Of a DNA stretch of 42,771 bases, positions 30,045-37,923 are shown one piece after another. This DNA comes from Planctomycetota bacterium (GTDB lineage: Bacteria > Planctomycetota > Phycisphaerae > WQYP01). Location: contig JAKBMM010000023.1 in assembly GCA_021831565.1 (NCBI GenBank), forward strand, positions 1 to 42,771, given 5' to 3'. The notes below the pieces were generated by a model. That model saw nothing but the letters and a program-made list of their open reading frames with translations, did not search any database and had not been told where the DNA came from. Each line of letters begins with the position of its first letter. Within the stretch, counting starts at the first letter, position 1. Position numbers and translations under genes: made by a program.

Positions 30045-30956
30045 TCAGCTCCCGCGTCGGACCGTTCTATTCCCGTCCGGCCAATAGGTTTGGATTTTAT
30101 CGCGTAAAAAGGCCGCGCTTTGCCGCAATTGTTCCATACCCTCAACGCCATCTTCGATGCTGATCCATCCATCAAATCCAACCGACCGCAACTCCGAAAA
30201 AATAGCATCGTAATTGTTAAGTCCTTTGCCAATCTCGCCATGCCTTAACCGTTTGGCGTAACCGACGCTGTCTTCCTCGCGCCGCAGATCCGCAATGGTT
30301 CCCTCCGCAAGATAACGGTCGCTGGCGTGCATGGTAACGACACGGCGTTTGATACGCCGTAGAAGTTCCAGAGGGTCTTCCCCCGCCAGAATGGTATTGC
30401 TCGGGTCGTAATTCACGCCGAAATGGGGCGATTCAATGCGCTGGACCAGATCGCAGAAAACATCCATTTTCTGGGCGAATTCAGGAAACTTCCAGTAATT
30501 ATCCTTGTAGTGATTTTCCAGCGTCAAGGTTACCCCATTCGCCGTCGCGTACTCCAAACACGCTTCGATGCATTCGGCCGCGTAGCGAATGCCATCTTCC
30601 CGGCTCACTTCCGGCCGGCGCTGGCCGGAAAGCACGCGACAAAATTGACCGCCCAGAACGGCGGTCATATCGATCCAGCGTTTTTCCTGTTCAATCTGGG
30701 CGATGCGGAAGGCGGGATCGGGATGGGTAAAATCCGGGGAACAACATATCATGGGGATGCAAAGTCCATGGTCTTGCGCTATTCTTCCCGCGATCGGCCA
30801 CTGTCTGCTGTCTTTGAGCTCGCGGAATCCGCTGTAAAACTCCAGCCCCTGAATATCCAGCGTGGCCGCCAACTCAATCCACTGCCGCAGCGACAGCGAG
30901 CCATCGATGCACAGGGCATCCAGAAACGCCTTGGGAAATGCCGCCAGTCGTGGCAT
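30045..30956 (-). CDS. Sugar phosphate isomerase/epimerase (AP-endonuclease-2 TIM barrel), second copy
   Basis: A 303-residue xylose-isomerase-like TIM barrel. Metal-site segments are visible: TLTLENHYKDN (Glu), FGVNYDPSNTI (Asp), RVVTMHASDR (His) and GWISIEDGVEGME (Glu). The N-terminal ALCIDGSLSLRQWIELAATL and GLEFYSGF are typical of the group that includes L-ribulose-5-phosphate epimerase-like and inosose dehydratase-like enzymes. The Glu/Asp/His set implies a divalent metal and a 1,2-proton shift or 3-epimerisation of a keto sugar. It is the last gene of the operon. Its ATG overlaps the SDR stop (TGATG), with GGAG eight bases upstream. It differs from the other isomerase at 31789-32697, so the two are not a recent duplication. 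Confidence 0.85.
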   Translation of the reverse strand: MPRLAAFPKAFLDALCIDGSLSLRQWIELAATLDIQGLEFYSGFRELKDSRQWPIAGRIAQDHGLCIPMICCSPDFTHPDPAFRIAQIEQEKRWIDMTAVLGGQFCRVLSGQRRPEVSREDGIRYAAECIEACLEYATANGVTLTLENHYKDNYWKFPEFAQKMDVFCDLVQRIESPHFGVNYDPSNTILAGEDPLELLRRIKRRVVTMHASDRYLAEGTIADLRREEDSVGYAKRLRHGEIGKGLNNYDAIFSELRSVGFDGWISIEDGVEGMEQLRQSAAFLRDKIQTYWPDGNRTVRRGS

Positions 30957-31798
30957 CAGTTATTCTCCTTCGCCGGATGGCGGCGGAGCACGGGACCGGA
31001 AGCATCATAAACGCCCTTGAGCAAGGTGTTCTCCTTTACTGGATTGCGGCCGATCACAGGGTACTGTTCCAGGTCCAGAACCGTCCCGGATAGAGGCCGG
31101 CTTTCGTCATTGAGCCAAAACACCGCGGCGGCGGCGATATGTTCGGGAGTGAGAATACGGCCCGAGGGCGCAAATTCCCCCGGTACGCGTTCCGGCCAGT
31201 CCGCCGGCAATCCTTCCGACATTTTCAGCTTGTATTCATTGGGCGTAAGAATCCAGCCCAGGTTGAAATGGTTGACCCGTACCCCCCGGGCGGCCAAGGC
31301 GTCGGCCAGATTTCGCGACAACGTCATCAAGGCGCCTTTGGATATGCTGTAATCCAACTGATTGGTCTCGCCGGTATAGGCGTTGACCGAACCGATGTTG
31401 AGCACGCTTCCCTTGCTTCGTTGGAGCTGTTCCAGGGCCGCCTGGATCAGCAGCAGCGGAGCGCGCACGTTAATCGCCATCACCCGGTCAAACAGGGCGG
31501 CGTCCGTCGTATGAATATTGCTTCGCACAACCCAGGCGGCGTTGTTGACCAGGCCATCCAGGCGGCCGAAAGCCGCCAGTGCCGCCGCCACGATTCGTTC
31601 GGGCGCCTTCGCGTCCGACAGGTCGTCGATATGCAGGCAAGCGGCGGAACCCAGCGCGGCGGCGACGCGCTCGCCCACCTGGCGCTTCGAGCCGTGTATA
31701 AGCACCTTGGCCCCTTCCGCCGCGCAGCGGCGGGCGATGGCTTCGCCCACACCGGTCGTACTGCCGGTGACGATGATAACCTTGTCTTTCAAGCGCAC
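30956..31798 (-). CDS. Short-chain dehydrogenase/reductase
   Basis: A 280-residue SDR of the classical type. The cofactor motif TGSTTGVGEAIA is at 11-22, followed by LVNNAAWVV. The catalytic set is Ser in VLNIGSVNAYTGE, then Tyr/Lys in YSISKGA. The C-terminal ~30 residues (YPVIGRNPVKENTLLKGVYD) are longer than a minimal SDR. NAD(P)-dependent oxidation or reduction of a sugar or polyol hydroxyl is expected. The start is GTG 31798, at the start of the VRLKDKVIIV strand, with GGAGG about ten bases upstream; it overlaps the preceding isomerase gene by 10 bp. Fifth of six overlapping catabolic genes. Confidence 0.88.
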   Translation of the reverse strand: MRLKDKVIIVTGSTTGVGEAIARRCAAEGAKVLIHGSKRQVGERVAAALGSAACLHIDDLSDAKAPERIVAAALAAFGRLDGLVNNAAWVVRSNIHTTDAALFDRVMAINVRAPLLLIQAALEQLQRSKGSVLNIGSVNAYTGETNQLDYSISKGALMTLSRNLADALAARGVRVNHFNLGWILTPNEYKLKMSEGLPADWPERVPGEFAPSGRILTPEHIAAAAVFWLNDESRPLSGTVLDLEQYPVIGRNPVKENTLLKGVYDASGPVLRRHPAKENN

Positions 31799-32697
31799 GA
31801 TCGGGCGTCCTCCCAGACTTTGTAAAATCCTCGTCGTCCCTCTTCGATGACCCAGGCCGGATCTGCCCGCCAGAGGGAATCGGGTAGATCGTGGCTGGAG
31901 AAAATCTCCAGACAATAAGCCCCCTTGTAACCCGCCCGATCCAGGGCGCCCAGCAATGTCGGCCAGGGAATGATTCCCTGCCCCGGTAAGACACGATCGC
32001 CCAATCGTCGCGGCTGTTCCCGCGGCCAATCGCACACATGTACGCCAAATAGCCGTTGGCCAAGACCGGTGATCCGCCGGGCGATGTCCGGCTCATGCCA
32101 TACGTGCCATACGTCCAGCATCAGACCGAAATGGGGATGATCCACGTCTTCAATCAACCGCAAAGCGTCCCCGAGCGTGCAGATAAACGTATCGGCATTC
32201 ATCAGAATGGGATTCAATGGTTCAAACATAATTCGCACGCCGTGATCGGCGGCGTACCGGGCCAGATCCGGGTAGAATTTACGGGCCGCTTGATGCGCCA
32301 GCCGAAAATTATGGCCTGGCGCATTGCCGCTGATGGTTACCAACGGCAAATTTTCCCCCGGAAAACTCTCGGAAAACAGATCGATCGTTTGCCGGTACCG
32401 CCGCAACCGTTCCGCGGGATCATTGATGTTCGGGCACATGGAGTCCTCGAAAAGAGCATGAACCCGCGGCTGAACGCTGGTAACTTTCAGCGGGCCTTCC
32501 TTGAGCCGGGCCAATTGCTCCCGCGCTTCGCCCCGGTCGGTTGAGAGTTTGCGTTCACAGACCTCGATGCCCGCTACGCCGAGCCGGCGATAGAGCGCCA
32601 CATCCTCCGGGAAGCTTTGATCCCAGGTGGTGAACTCGCTGACGGAAAAAAACGGTAGCGGTAAAGGATCCATGGGTCTCCCGGCGTCTGGAATCAT
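31789..32697 (-). CDS. Sugar phosphate isomerase/epimerase (AP-endonuclease-2 TIM barrel), first copy
   Basis: A 302-residue TIM barrel of the same superfamily as the gene at 30045-30956. Metal-ligand strands are VRIMFEPLNPI (Glu), FGLMLDVWHVW (Asp, His), LFGVHVCDWP (His) and GAYCLEIFSS (Glu). The LDVWH..HE arrangement is close to the hydroxypyruvate-isomerase/epimerase (IolI/Hyi-like) groups. The product would interconvert keto or inosose-type intermediates. ATG 32697 overlaps the dehydrogenase stop by ATGA; a second ATG eight codons later has GGGAG four bases before it and may be used. Fourth gene of the operon. Confidence 0.85.
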   Translation of the reverse strand: MIPDAGRPMDPLPLPFFSVSEFTTWDQSFPEDVALYRRLGVAGIEVCERKLSTDRGEAREQLARLKEGPLKVTSVQPRVHALFEDSMCPNINDPAERLRRYRQTIDLFSESFPGENLPLVTISGNAPGHNFRLAHQAARKFYPDLARYAADHGVRIMFEPLNPILMNADTFICTLGDALRLIEDVDHPHFGLMLDVWHVWHEPDIARRITGLGQRLFGVHVCDWPREQPRRLGDRVLPGQGIIPWPTLLGALDRAGYKGAYCLEIFSSHDLPDSLWRADPAWVIEEGRRGFYKVWEDARSCA

Positions 32698-33716
32698 GGT
32701 TTAAGCAAAGCCTTGACAATTCGTCCGCTGTGCATTTTTTCAAAGGCCTCCTGCCATTGGTCCAATGCCCAGATGCCGCCGATGATCGGCGTCACGTCGA
32801 GTTGCGCCGAGGCCAGCAGGTCGATCACGCGTTCCCATATCGGCCAGTTATGGCTGAAACTGCCCTGCAGCGTAATGTTCTTTTGTACCAGCGGGTCCAG
32901 CGAAAAGCCCAGCGGCTGCGGCCCCCAGCCCACCTTGCTGATCCATCCGTTGGGGCGGACAATTCGCAACGCTTTTTGTAAAGTCGCCGAAACGCCCGCG
33001 GCGTCAATCACGCCGTCCACTCCCAGCCCGTCGCCTTGTCCGGTCCACTCGTCGAGGCCCTCTATCATCGGAAGGCAGCCGTATTTTCGGACCACTTCCA
33101 GACGGGTACGGTCGCGCTCCAGACCGACGATGGCCACCGTTGCTCCGCAGAGCCGGGCCACCGCAGCGCATAGAATGCCGATGGGGCCCGGGCCAAAAAC
33201 CACCACGCGATCGCCGGGTTTGATGGCGGCGTTATAAACCACCGCGTGGTAGGCTACGCAGCATGGTTCCGTCAGCGCCGCTTTCTCAAACGTCAGATTC
33301 GCCGGCAGCCGATGCAGACACCGGGCGGGAACCCGCACGAAGCGTGTCATCGCCCCGTTTACGCCATAGCCGAATCCCTGGCGCGTCGGATCTAAGTTAT
33401 ACAGACCCTGGCGAGACATGGGGTTGTTCGGATCAATGACCGCCGCCGTCTCGCTTACCACGCGATCGCCCGGCTGCCATCCGACCGCGCGTTCGCCAGT
33501 CTCCTGGATTACGCCTGCGAATTCATGACCCAGGACCACGGGATAGTTCACCGGCCAGCTATGATCGCCCGTCCATTGATGCAAATCGCTGCCGCATACG
33601 CCGACCGCCGCAACTTCCAGCAGCACGTCTTCCGGACCGATCGTGGGACGCGCTGTCTGGCGGAGTTCCACGCTATGCCTGGCCGCCGCAAAATTGACCA
33701 CCGCCATATCACTCAT
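32694..33716 (-). CDS. Zinc-type medium-chain dehydrogenase lacking the structural zinc cluster
   Basis: A 340-residue MDR of the threonine/sorbitol dehydrogenase type. Catalytic zinc ligands are C41 (GVCGSDLHQW), H64-E65 (LGHEFAGV) and E150 (LTEPCCVAYHAV). The Rossmann motif VVVFGPGPIGILCAA is at 172-186 and GLERDRTRLEVVRKYG follows. The loop where four Cys usually bind a structural zinc (~residues 92-118) reads VIDPNNPMSRQGLYNLDPTR and has none, so that site is missing. It likely oxidises a sugar or polyol hydroxyl with NAD. ATG 33716 has GGGGAG seven bases upstream and overlaps the UroD-like gene by 8 bp. An in-frame extension 18 codons upstream lacks support. Confidence 0.88.
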   Translation of the reverse strand: MSDMAVVNFAAARHSVELRQTARPTIGPEDVLLEVAAVGVCGSDLHQWTGDHSWPVNYPVVLGHEFAGVIQETGERAVGWQPGDRVVSETAAVIDPNNPMSRQGLYNLDPTRQGFGYGVNGAMTRFVRVPARCLHRLPANLTFEKAALTEPCCVAYHAVVYNAAIKPGDRVVVFGPGPIGILCAAVARLCGATVAIVGLERDRTRLEVVRKYGCLPMIEGLDEWTGQGDGLGVDGVIDAAGVSATLQKALRIVRPNGWISKVGWGPQPLGFSLDPLVQKNITLQGSFSHNWPIWERVIDLLASAQLDVTPIIGGIWALDQWQEAFEKMHSGRIVKALLKP

Positions 33717-34908
33717 GTTTTGACTCCCCGCTCTGGGAGCGGTTGGATGATCCATTACCCCGGGTGGCATTGTAGTCGTCTACGATTTTCCCGACCAACC
33801 GCACCCGTTCGATCTCGCCATGCGACGAGACCTCGTCGCTCGCGCCGAGAATCAAATGAGGCGCAAAGAGGTCGATGCATTTTTTCGCGCAGTCGATCAA
33901 CGTTTGTTCGCTGTACGTAGGGTCGAAAAAAACCGCCGGTATGCCGTCCAGTAGAAACATATCGCCCAGGGCCTTTTTGGTTTCCTCCAACGTCACGTCA
34001 CCCTGGGGCAGCGGAGTGATCGCCTCGATGCCGTCCAGACCGGTTTCCCGGGCGTAAGGCAGCAACGGCTTGCACAGACCGTCCCAGTGGGAGTAAACGA
34101 ACTTGCCGGCCGCGTGCAGCCGCCGGCACCATCGCTGATACAAGGGCAGAATATGCTTCTCGAAGAGCTTGGGGGACATGGTTCCGGCGTGCAGATTATC
34201 TCCAAAATTAATCAGATGAATCGGGCGGGCATTGATTTCTTCGATGAGCCGTTCTTTCAACAGGATCAAGGCCTCAAAATAGCGCTCGCACGTGGCCGGG
34301 TAATCCTGCAATGCGTAGGTCGCGGCCTCGATTCCCATATCGTTGATGTATAAATGCTGGAGCGTGGTGCGGGGAAAATTCATCGTCGGAGCGCCCAATC
34401 CATGCCACTTGGCCGCGACGCGGTCGAATACCCGCTGATCCCAGGACCAGGACATCCGCTCCGTCCGCCAGGCGGCGACTTTCATTTCCTCTTCGTCGGA
34501 AACAGGCCACTTAATCGGCTTGTGCCAGGGACTATCCTTGCTGCGGCGATAGATGGCGCGCTGGCTGCCAACTGGCGTGTCCCAACGCAGTTCATAGTCG
34601 CTCGCATCAAGGTCCCGGCGGGAAAACCGCACCGCCGCATCATCTTGGCACTTGCAAGCGCCTTCGTATTCATACACCCGGTTGGAACAGCCCAGCGCGC
34701 GGTAGATCTGGGGCAGGGACATTCCCGTATAAGGCGCGGGCAGGGCTTCGCCGGCGAAAATTTTGTCGTCGTACCATGCTAAAATACGCGGCTGCCAGAT
34801 GATTTTGCCCCCGGCTTTTCCGAAGGCTACGTCAAGATGCAATTGCGCCAGATCACGGTGGCTATGATCGGTGGGACGATCTGCCGTTTCTGTGGGCGGT
34901 GTGCTCAT
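33709..34908 (-). CDS. Uroporphyrinogen decarboxylase-family (UroD-like) protein
   Basis: A 399-residue protein with the UroD/methyltransferase TIM-barrel order. It has N-terminal IIWQPRILAWYDDKIFAGEA, a central INDMGIEAATYALQDYPATC-type helix, HLINFGDNLHAGTMSPKLFE (the conserved 'D.....s...f..f..P'), FVYSHWDGLCKPLLPYARET and GLDGIEAITPLPQGDVTLEE, and ends with ILGASDEVSSHGEIER. Family members include heme-pathway UroD and corrinoid-linked methyltransferases (MtaA/MtbA-like). The His/Cys/Asp placement and size do not fit heme UroD. In planctomycete and related clusters such proteins sit with sugar genes and have no assigned reaction. No corrinoid protein is adjacent. ATG 34908 overlaps the previous stop by ATGA. 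Confidence 0.78.
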   Translation of the reverse strand: MSTPPTETADRPTDHSHRDLAQLHLDVAFGKAGGKIIWQPRILAWYDDKIFAGEALPAPYTGMSLPQIYRALGCSNRVYEYEGACKCQDDAAVRFSRRDLDASDYELRWDTPVGSQRAIYRRSKDSPWHKPIKWPVSDEEEMKVAAWRTERMSWSWDQRVFDRVAAKWHGLGAPTMNFPRTTLQHLYINDMGIEAATYALQDYPATCERYFEALILLKERLIEEINARPIHLINFGDNLHAGTMSPKLFEKHILPLYQRWCRRLHAAGKFVYSHWDGLCKPLLPYARETGLDGIEAITPLPQGDVTLEETKKALGDMFLLDGIPAVFFDPTYSEQTLIDCAKKCIDLFAPHLILGASDEVSSHGEIERVRLVGKIVDDYNATRGNGSSNRSQSGESKHE

Positions 34909-35612
34909 GTCTTTGGTTTTTTTTCCTCTCCATAAGCGTGTACTTTTTGACAGATCAGCCGCAGGGATTCTTCGACGTTGCCGCCGGCGGTCTTGAAGGC
35001 GTCGGCGTCAATCGTCAGAGGCGCTCCGAGCACAACCAGCGGCGCGCCGTATTCGGGTGTGCGCACCGCCTGCTCAATGGTCAGCCCGCCGACCGCCTGC
35101 ACCGGTACGCGCACCGCGGCGACCACCGCGCGCAGTTGATCCAAGGGACTCGGCAGGCGTTGTCCCCGCGCCGCAATGCCGCGGCGTTCGTCGTAGCCAA
35201 TGTGATGGATGACAAAATCGCAGCCCATGTCTTCCAGGTAGCGGGCGCCCGCCACCATGTCCGGACAAGCCAAATTGTCGCCCATTACTTTCAGATGGTA
35301 ATCGCGTCCGGCTTTGACCACGCAACGGATGGTTTCTTCATGCGCCCGCGCCATCACGACTACATGGGTGGCGCCGGCTTTGGCCATCAGCTCCGCTTCC
35401 AGGTAGCCGCCATCCATGGTCTTCAAGTCCGCAACAATCGGTATGTCCGGAAATTCCTTTCGCAGCGCCCGCACACCGTTCATACCTTCCGCGATGATCA
35501 GGGGTGTGCCGGCCTCCAGCCAATCGACTCCGGCGCGCAGGGCCATTTTGGCGGTATCGAGCGCCTCCTCAATTTGGATGACATCAAGGGAGATTTGCAC
35601 GACTGGCCGCAC
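34905..35612 (-). CDS. HUMPS-family hexulose-6-phosphate synthase/3-keto-gulonate-6-phosphate decarboxylase-like
   Basis: A 235-residue member of the orotidine-monophosphate-decarboxylase suprafamily. Active-site residues match the known numbering: D10, E33 (WLEAGTPLI), D62-x-K64-xx-D67 (IVADLKTMDGG), D112 and H136 (VIHHIGYDERR). The HxGYD stretch resembles hexulose-6-phosphate synthase more than the decarboxylase, where an Arg follows the His. The enzyme either condenses formaldehyde with ribulose-5-phosphate, retro-cleaves a hexulose phosphate, or decarboxylates a 3-keto acid phosphate. No 6-phospho-3-hexuloisomerase is adjacent, which weakens the ribulose-monophosphate reading. It starts at GTG 35612, with AAGGA eight bases upstream, and is the first gene of the operon. 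Confidence 0.85.
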   Translation of the reverse strand: MRPVVQISLDVIQIEEALDTAKMALRAGVDWLEAGTPLIIAEGMNGVRALRKEFPDIPIVADLKTMDGGYLEAELMAKAGATHVVVMARAHEETIRCVVKAGRDYHLKVMGDNLACPDMVAGARYLEDMGCDFVIHHIGYDERRGIAARGQRLPSPLDQLRAVVAAVRVPVQAVGGLTIEQAVRTPEYGAPLVVLGAPLTIDADAFKTAGGNVEESLRLICQKVHAYGEEKKPKT

Positions 35613-35672
35613 GGCTCGGTTCCTTTATGCACACATAGCTCAGGCCGCTTTCGACGGAAGAAACTTTTGGGG

Positions 35673-35741
35673 TTATACGGGGGGCTTGCTGTTTTGGTCA
35701 AGCGCGTTCACAAGATCCTCGGGCACAAGATCCTCGTCCAT
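35673..35741 (-). CDS. 22-codon small ORF ahead of the sugar operon
   Basis: ATG 35741 is preceded by a perfect AAGGAG eight bases upstream. The peptide reads MDEDLVPEDLVNALDQNSK then PPV and stop. The DEDLV/EDLV repeat comes from the 15-bp-period duplication at 35709-35736. It ends 60 bp before the GTG of the first operon gene and could be a leader peptide or a short protein. It is very acidic and has no stem that would form an attenuator. The same frame is open further upstream, so the start is uncertain. Confidence 0.35.
   Translation of the reverse strand: MDEDLVPEDLVNALDQNSKPPV
35709..35736 (+). repeat. 15-bp-period tandem duplication
   Basis: CACAAGATCCTCG at 35709-35721 and again at 35724-35736. 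It falls inside the small ORF, where it duplicates five codons in frame. Confidence 0.85.
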
Positions 35742-35797
35742 GCCTTCAACTCCTTGTCGCCGGGGCGGAGAGCGTGGCGCGATATTTTGTAACGGTT

Positions 35798-37813
35798 TTA
35801 GCGATTGGCCACAAAATGCTCTCTTGCCGCCACAGCCTTATAACTAAGCCAGTTGGAAAGAAACCGCATATAAGTCTGGGTGACAATCTGGCTGCCGGCG
35901 TATCGCTGGAGGACCGGTGAATCAAGCATGTTGACCGGAATCGGATGCACCCCGACGAGTTGCATCACGAATACATCCAGGCGGGATCCAATATTCACGC
36001 TTGTGGTTGGTTTTTCGACCGCTGGTTCCGGCGCGCCGACATGGGCGGTTTTCCCGGCCTTCGTCCCGGAGGCCGGGGAAACAGAGGCGTCCGTGGCACG
36101 AGTTCGGCTGGAATGGTCCTGGATACGCTGGTTCTCTCGAGCCAGCTTGAAAGCCGCGCGTGTTAGTTGGCCCAGCCGTCCACGAATGCCGGGAATCTGC
36201 GCTGGTGCGATGCGGAAAATAGGCTCGCCAAGATAGTTATATCCCAGCGGTCTTTCCACGTCCGGCGCCAGTGCGGTAAACGCCGGCGGCGTAATGAGGG
36301 ACAGACCTTTGGTTTTGGCCAGCGCCGCTAGAGAGATTTTTCTGGCTTTCTCAGCCAGTCTGCGGCCGCGGCGGATGTTCAATTGGTATGCCTCAAGCAA
36401 TCGGGCATCACGAATTACGGCGGTGCGGACTTGGGAAAGCGATGTCGGGTCGTGGGCGGGACTCACGGCGGTGATACGGTAAATGTATTCATTGCCGTGT
36501 TGATCCTCGAGCACCGGTCCTTCACGCCCCGCCTGCAAGTGCAGCAACAGGCCAATGCCTTTGGCGTGGGGATCCAACTCATGAATTTTCAGCGCCAGCG
36601 TGCGCAACCCCAGGGGTTTGTTCCATCCGCTTTGTTTCGTGACCGCCTGGCCGATGCCGCGAAGGCTTGCCAAACCGGCTGCATCAAGCCAGTGATCCCA
36701 GCGGCCTATTTCAGGCCGGTAATGAAACCGGTTTGCCAGCGCCAGGGAAAGGCGATGATATGATAGCCACCTGGATCGCGGCAAGGGCTTATAAAAGCCG
36801 CTGATATCGGGTTTTTTCCACACCTTGGCCGTCTGGTGCAGCGTCCAATCCGTCATACGGTGAAAAAGGATATCAATGTGGCGATCCAGTTGCCGGCGAA
36901 TCAGGATGTTTTTGACTTGTTCGAACGTCTTGTATTGTGGATGGGCCGGCGCTGTGGTGGTTGTTTTTTGGGGTTTGATTACAAACTTGTTCCGATGGGC
37001 CTTGTAATACCGGTAAGCCGTCTGTACATCCTCCAAGGTTGGTTGCATGGTGGCGCGAACGGCGGCGCGGTCAAATTTCATGAACTCAAGTTTCACTCGG
37101 TTCGGGTACCGGTAGCCGAAGGGATAATGATGGCCATCGATCCGCGGCGGCTCTCGGGACTGGTTCGGATTCCACGGCAATACCCCGCGGTATGTCGTGA
37201 AAAGATGCGCAAGCATAGCCGCGGATGGCGCCGGCTGGGAAGCGGCGATATGGGCTGCGGAAAGGCGCACGTAATCAATCCGCACTTTCGAAGAAAGTTC
37301 GCTGATGTAATGCAGCAACTGCGGTTCGCTGGGCAGCGTCGCGCCGTAGGCGAAATTGGCCAGTTGATTGATGGCGTCGAGATCCGCCACTGCTTGCACC
37401 ACATTTTCCCGAACGTAGACCGAATTTTCCAGCAACGTCGCCACTTGCCGCAGGACAGTTTTGCTCTGCAACTGGTCGCGCACGTCTTGAACATTCGCCA
37501 GGAACCCATTACGCGTTGCTTCGTGTAACAGCAGATAAAACTGGAGGCTGGCCCGGGAAAGACTGCGGCCGCTGAGCCACCCGAGTCGATCCGCAAAATA
37601 GGGGATTCTCCGCAAAACATTCACATCGATTTGCACCCGCGTAAGCTGGCCGTTGGTCAGCGGGTGGCCGTCGAGTTTGCCCACCACAAAACCCGCGCTG
37701 CTGGTCCCCATGCTGGCCGTGTAGGAGATACCGACCAGAAAGGTGATCATGAGGATCACGCCGAAGAAAGCCATCAGTGGCTTGCTGTACTTGCGCATTA
37801 ACTTGATCGACAT
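35798..37813 (-). CDS. Membrane-anchored SurA/PpiD-like periplasmic chaperone
   Basis: The 671-residue protein begins MSIKLMRKYSKPLMAFFGVI, a cytoplasmic basic stub and one membrane helix (~residues 13-32), followed by a SurA_N-like segment (VVGKLDGHPLTNGQLTRVQI...). The long remainder is helical with a Tyr/Arg-rich middle and a Ser/Thr/Pro/Lys-rich stretch near 580-620. This matches PpiD/SurA N-terminal chaperones, which hold unfolded outer-membrane or periplasmic proteins. A parvulin catalytic domain is not convincing, so peptidyl-prolyl isomerase activity is doubtful. AAAGG lies about six bases before ATG 37813. It sits alone between dnaA and the sugar operon on the same strand. Confidence 0.65.
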   Translation of the reverse strand: MSIKLMRKYSKPLMAFFGVILMITFLVGISYTASMGTSSAGFVVGKLDGHPLTNGQLTRVQIDVNVLRRIPYFADRLGWLSGRSLSRASLQFYLLLHEATRNGFLANVQDVRDQLQSKTVLRQVATLLENSVYVRENVVQAVADLDAINQLANFAYGATLPSEPQLLHYISELSSKVRIDYVRLSAAHIAASQPAPSAAMLAHLFTTYRGVLPWNPNQSREPPRIDGHHYPFGYRYPNRVKLEFMKFDRAAVRATMQPTLEDVQTAYRYYKAHRNKFVIKPQKTTTTAPAHPQYKTFEQVKNILIRRQLDRHIDILFHRMTDWTLHQTAKVWKKPDISGFYKPLPRSRWLSYHRLSLALANRFHYRPEIGRWDHWLDAAGLASLRGIGQAVTKQSGWNKPLGLRTLALKIHELDPHAKGIGLLLHLQAGREGPVLEDQHGNEYIYRITAVSPAHDPTSLSQVRTAVIRDARLLEAYQLNIRRGRRLAEKARKISLAALAKTKGLSLITPPAFTALAPDVERPLGYNYLGEPIFRIAPAQIPGIRGRLGQLTRAAFKLARENQRIQDHSSRTRATDASVSPASGTKAGKTAHVGAPEPAVEKPTTSVNIGSRLDVFVMQLVGVHPIPVNMLDSPVLQRYAGSQIVTQTYMRFLSNWLSYKAVAAREHFVANR

Positions 37814-37923
37814 ACCGGGCCTTTCCCATCGCGAACCGGTTTACCGGCGTTTCCGCTTACGGAGTTTCCGCGAAAATATGAGCATAAACCAATTGAGGAA
37901 GATGGTAAATCAAACAAGGTATT

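Noticed and set aside
34899-35792. 297-codon rightward frame opposite the HUMPS gene
   Set aside because: Mirror-image ORF in GC-rich DNA; the leftward gene has all active-site residues and overlaps its neighbour properly.
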